32,933 bases of DNA from Chara braunii (lineage: Eukaryota > Streptophyta > Charophyceae > Charales > Characeae): the NCBI GenBank assembly GCA_003427395.1, contig BFEA01000032.1, positions 905,952 to 938,884 on the forward strand. The letters are read 5' to 3'. Below the pieces are notes generated by a model that was not told the origin of the DNA, made no database searches, and saw only the letters and a list, made by a program, of their open reading frames with translations. Position 1 is the stretch's first letter, and the number at the start of each line of letters is the position of its first letter. The position numbers and the translations under genes were made by a program. This document shows, piece by piece, positions 30,928-32,933 of the stretch.

Positions 30928-30935
30928 CATCACAG
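30928..30935. other. Target-site duplication, left copy (CATCACAG)
   Basis: Identical to 31513-31520. Both copies lie in the same minus-strand reading phase (reading C-D). The 585 bp of element plus one copy is a multiple of three, so the frame of the interrupted gene agrees across the insertion. Confidence 0.8.
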
Positions 30936-31512
30936 CTGTGTAACGGTTTGAACGTCGTGAATGCGCGTTCGTGTTCAAATGTGCGTTTGAACGCGGATTG
31001 CGCGTTCCCGTTCAAAATTGAACGGCGTTCAATTTTTTTTTTTATTTTTTTATTTTATTTTTTTAACTTATTTTAATGCCTAAAGATAATTTTTTTTTTC
31101 TGATTTTTTTTTTTATGAGTTCTGTATGATGTGAGGTACATGCCTCTCAGTTTAGGAGTCATTTTGCTAAGGCAAAAAAAAATGAAAAATCGCCAAAGAT
31201 GGCGGTGTCAAATCGTGTTCGCTCATTAATTTCAATTCTTTGTTTTACTTTTTTTATTTTCTGTTTTCTATTTTGTTTTCCAATTTGGTAACGAATTAAG
31301 ATGTAATGCTCAGGCAAATGTTGTTTATTTTATTTTTCTTCATAACATAGTTCTTTTTCGGAATATTTTTATTTTTATTTTTTATTTTTTTTTATTTTTT
31401 TTTCTCTTGCGCGGAATTGAACTCCGCGTTCGGTCCCGTTCATTGAACGTGCGTGCATTCCGTTCAATTTCTGAACGGAAAACCCGCGTTCAATGAACGC
31501 TCGGTTTCATAG
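30936..31512. mobile_element. hAT-like non-autonomous DNA element, 577 bp
   Basis: Flanked by perfect 8-bp direct repeats CATCACAG (30928-30935 and 31513-31520); 8 bp is the hAT target-duplication size. Left end CTGTGTAACGGTTTGAACG and right end, inverted, CTATGAAACCGAGCGTTC are imperfect terminal repeats. Subterminal zones hold many GTTCAA/TTGAAC palindromes, for example GTTCAAA/TTTGAAC near 30980, GCGTTCA-A-TGAACGC near 31485 and CCGTTCA/TGAACGG near 31460. The middle is T-rich with no ORF, so it must rely on a transposase made elsewhere. It interrupts the nuclease gene: the minus-strand frame matches on both sides. Confidence 0.7.
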
Positions 31513-31520
31513 CATCACAG

Positions 31521-31688
31521 ATATCTAAACCTGTTTTGGCGGACTCGAACCATTGATCTAGAAATTCCCCCCCCCATCTTATTTGTCTTACCACCACCAG
31601 AAGCAAGACGCATAGACGGAAAGCATTCTCCAGACAACATCTTTCACTCTTTTTCAAACCATTCCCCCGTCGCTGGGATCGTAGTTTA
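31521..31688 (-). pseudogene. Linker between the SAP-like ORF and the GIY-YIG domain
   Basis: The minus-strand frame that reads into the nuclease across the DNA element passes through here (VVRQIRWGGEFLDQWFESAK). The upstream ORF ends at 31689 in a different frame, so either a frameshift or an intron separates them. A run of nine C (31567-31575) is a natural place for an indel or a sequencing error. Confidence 0.45.
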
Positions 31689-32933
31689 TCAGGTTGCGCC
31701 CATAGCCATACAGGATCCNGATAAGAGTNAAGAAGGATTTTCTTCTTGAGTCTCCTCCGCTGGTTCGTCGTCCCNTTGGTCGGCAGGCTCACTACTGCCT
31801 TCGTCGTCNTAGGCGACCCACGCCTTTCGTTCAGCCAAGTCGGCTGATGCTTGCTTCTTGTTGTGGTACTTGATTCCCTCATCGTCACACATCTTGGTNA
31901 GCTCATGTTTGTACTTTCCCAGAAGCACCTTCGCCATTTCNTCGACGTAGCGCTTGCGCCCCTCAAGACCNGGCGCTGAGACTACCGCCTTCATACCTTC
32001 TCGAACCCTGTCAAAGTCGAGCCCAGTAGAGGTACCGATGGCTGAAAAAGATCCTGAGACCCTTCTGACTGCATCTCCGGCCACTGAAGTGAACACCTCC
32101 ACNAGCCTGGCGGACGGCCTACTGCTTGGTGTATCTCCAGCTGGAGTAGAAGGACCNGCTTCATTAACGTCNTTCCGCGCTGCACCTCGAGTAACCGGTC
32201 GGCTGGGACCAGGGGTNTGCCCGGTCTGGTTTCTAGCTGGAATCTCCGTAACAGGAGGTCTCNTTGCGGGAGGTGGAGGGTTAGCATGTGGTGGAGAAGG
32301 CGGGGAGGAAGGCGCACGGGAGGGGGCTCGAGGAGGAGACCGAGGTCTGAGAGGGGGTGTAGGCCNNTATGCCTGCCGAGGGTCCCGAGGGGGGGAAGCA
32401 GACGACCTGTGGGGGTGGGGGTGGGCAGGGGGAGGTGGGTGTGCATTGTTTCTCTGCGCNACACTCNGGNATGGATTGTGCATCGGGTTGGTGGGATAGT
32501 ACTGGGGCGGTGGTGGAGCAGATNATGGTCCAGCANCAGCANCGGCAGCAGCGGCAGCACAAGGTGTCGGTGCAGAGGCTCTCAGCGCCTTGATCNCTTC
32601 AACAATCGTGAGGATGGCCTTGTTTTGAGCTTCCAACGCNCGCTGCAACGAGTTCTGGTTCATGAGCAGCAGTCCGACGTCGAGTGGATTNATCCCTGGT
32701 CTNTCATTAGGCCTTTGTCTTCNTAATTCAGGCGGTTGGGGGGAGTTNCCCCCGATCTCCTCTTCCGCCCTCTTCCGATTGTCGCTTNCATTATTAATTC
32801 TCAAAGCACCTTCNTGCTTCTCACTNCGGGCACCTCCGGTCTTCTCGCTGGATTTCTCAGTGNCACTCTTGCCCACTTTTTCCCAAATCATTTTGTTCTC
32901 TTCACCGTACTTCTTATCTAGATCATCGAATCT
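31689..32933 (-). CDS. Mobile-element ORF, Pro-rich with SAP-like C-terminus, partial
   Basis: Minus strand, open from the window edge to TAA/TGA at 31689, so its true start is outside. The first visible ATG is at 32891, but the frame continues open upstream (LDKKYGEENK). It holds a charged N-terminal segment, NPLDVGLLLMNQNSLQ with a helical stretch (ALEAQNKAILTIVE), then about 120 residues rich in Pro, Ala, Ser and Arg, which are likely disordered. The C-terminus (GLEGRKRYV, then LGKYKHE, CDDEGIKYHNKKQASADLAE) resembles a SAP DNA-binding helix-extended-loop-helix. It ends in an acidic tail. More than 20 Ns make X residues. By position it is a DNA-binding or gag-like first ORF of the element that also carries the GIY-YIG nuclease. 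Family unknown. Confidence 0.55.
   Translation of the reverse strand, partial: RFDDLDKKYGEENKMIWEKVGKSXTEKSSEKTGGAXSEKXEGALRINNXSDNRKRAEEEIGXNSPQPPELXRQRPNXRPGXNPLDVGLLLMNQNSLQXALEAQNKAILTIVEXIKALRASAPTPCAAAAAXAXAGPXSAPPPPQYYPTNPMHNPXXSXAQRNNAHPPPPAHPHPHRSSASPPRDPRQAXXPTPPLRPRSPPRAPSRAPSSPPSPPHANPPPPAXRPPVTEIPARNQTGXTPGPSRPVTRGAARXDVNEXGPSTPAGDTPSSRPSARXVEVFTSVAGDAVRRVSGSFSAIGTSTGLDFDRVREGMKAVVSAXGLEGRKRYVXEMAKVLLGKYKHEXTKMCDDEGIKYHNKKQASADLAERKAWVAXDDEGSSEPADQXDDEPAEETQEENPSXLLXGSCMAMGAT

Noticed and set aside
31954-32726. Gly/Arg-rich plus-strand open frames
   Set aside because: They are the antisense of the Pro-rich segment of the minus-strand ORF.

Overview
This is eukaryotic, repeat-rich nuclear DNA with scattered N calls and one 230-base N gap. 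I see no ribosome-binding sites, operons or bacterial genes. The Ty3/gypsy pol wording, the two gag styles and the GIY-YIG protein resemble, from memory, sequences of charophyte algae such as Chara braunii. That organism call is an inference, not a database result. Nearly everything recognisable is mobile-element or tandem-repeat DNA, and no intact host gene could be supported.

Layout. 1-5069 is a patchwork of short repeats: a 90-bp foldback, a (TC)n tract, a 29-bp minisatellite, a tRNA-like promoter fragment, a 65-bp duplication and a stem-loop. 5070-13318 is a decayed plus-strand Ty3/gypsy chromovirus with two LTRs of about 555 bp, a tRNA-iMet-like primer site, gag, CCHC knuckle, protease, RT, RNase H, integrase and chromodomain. 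It has many stops and frameshifts plus altered protease and RT active sites. Its LTR and leader carry a dense cluster of TGACGTGGC motifs. 13319-13905 is a short island that may be host sequence.

13906-25334 is a second LTR element on the minus strand. It has LTRs of about 3.0-3.2 kb, each with a 72-bp minisatellite and a (CT)n tract, a tRNA-Asp-like primer site and ACGT target duplications. Its internal region of about 5.2 kb holds a gag with a CCHC knuckle but no recognisable pol, so it looks like a non-autonomous gag-only (TR-GAG type) retrotransposon.

25335-26780 is AT-rich and gene-poor. 26790-29231 is an unusual array of roughly 25 stem-loops. Their stems differ in sequence yet remain paired, and their apices are conserved (TCCCGGGTGA, TTCCGTGAA). 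It includes about ten tandem 50-52 bp units. I could not assign it to any known element and it is the best candidate for something undescribed.

29891-32933 is a minus-strand gene of mobile-element type, cut by the window edge: a proline-rich ORF with a SAP-like segment, then a GIY-YIG nuclease domain. A 577-bp hAT-like non-autonomous DNA element with an 8-bp target duplication is inserted between them.

The elements do not work together as a pathway. The window records successive insertions and decay. Many stops fit C-to-T or G-to-A change, as expected for methylated, silenced repeats.
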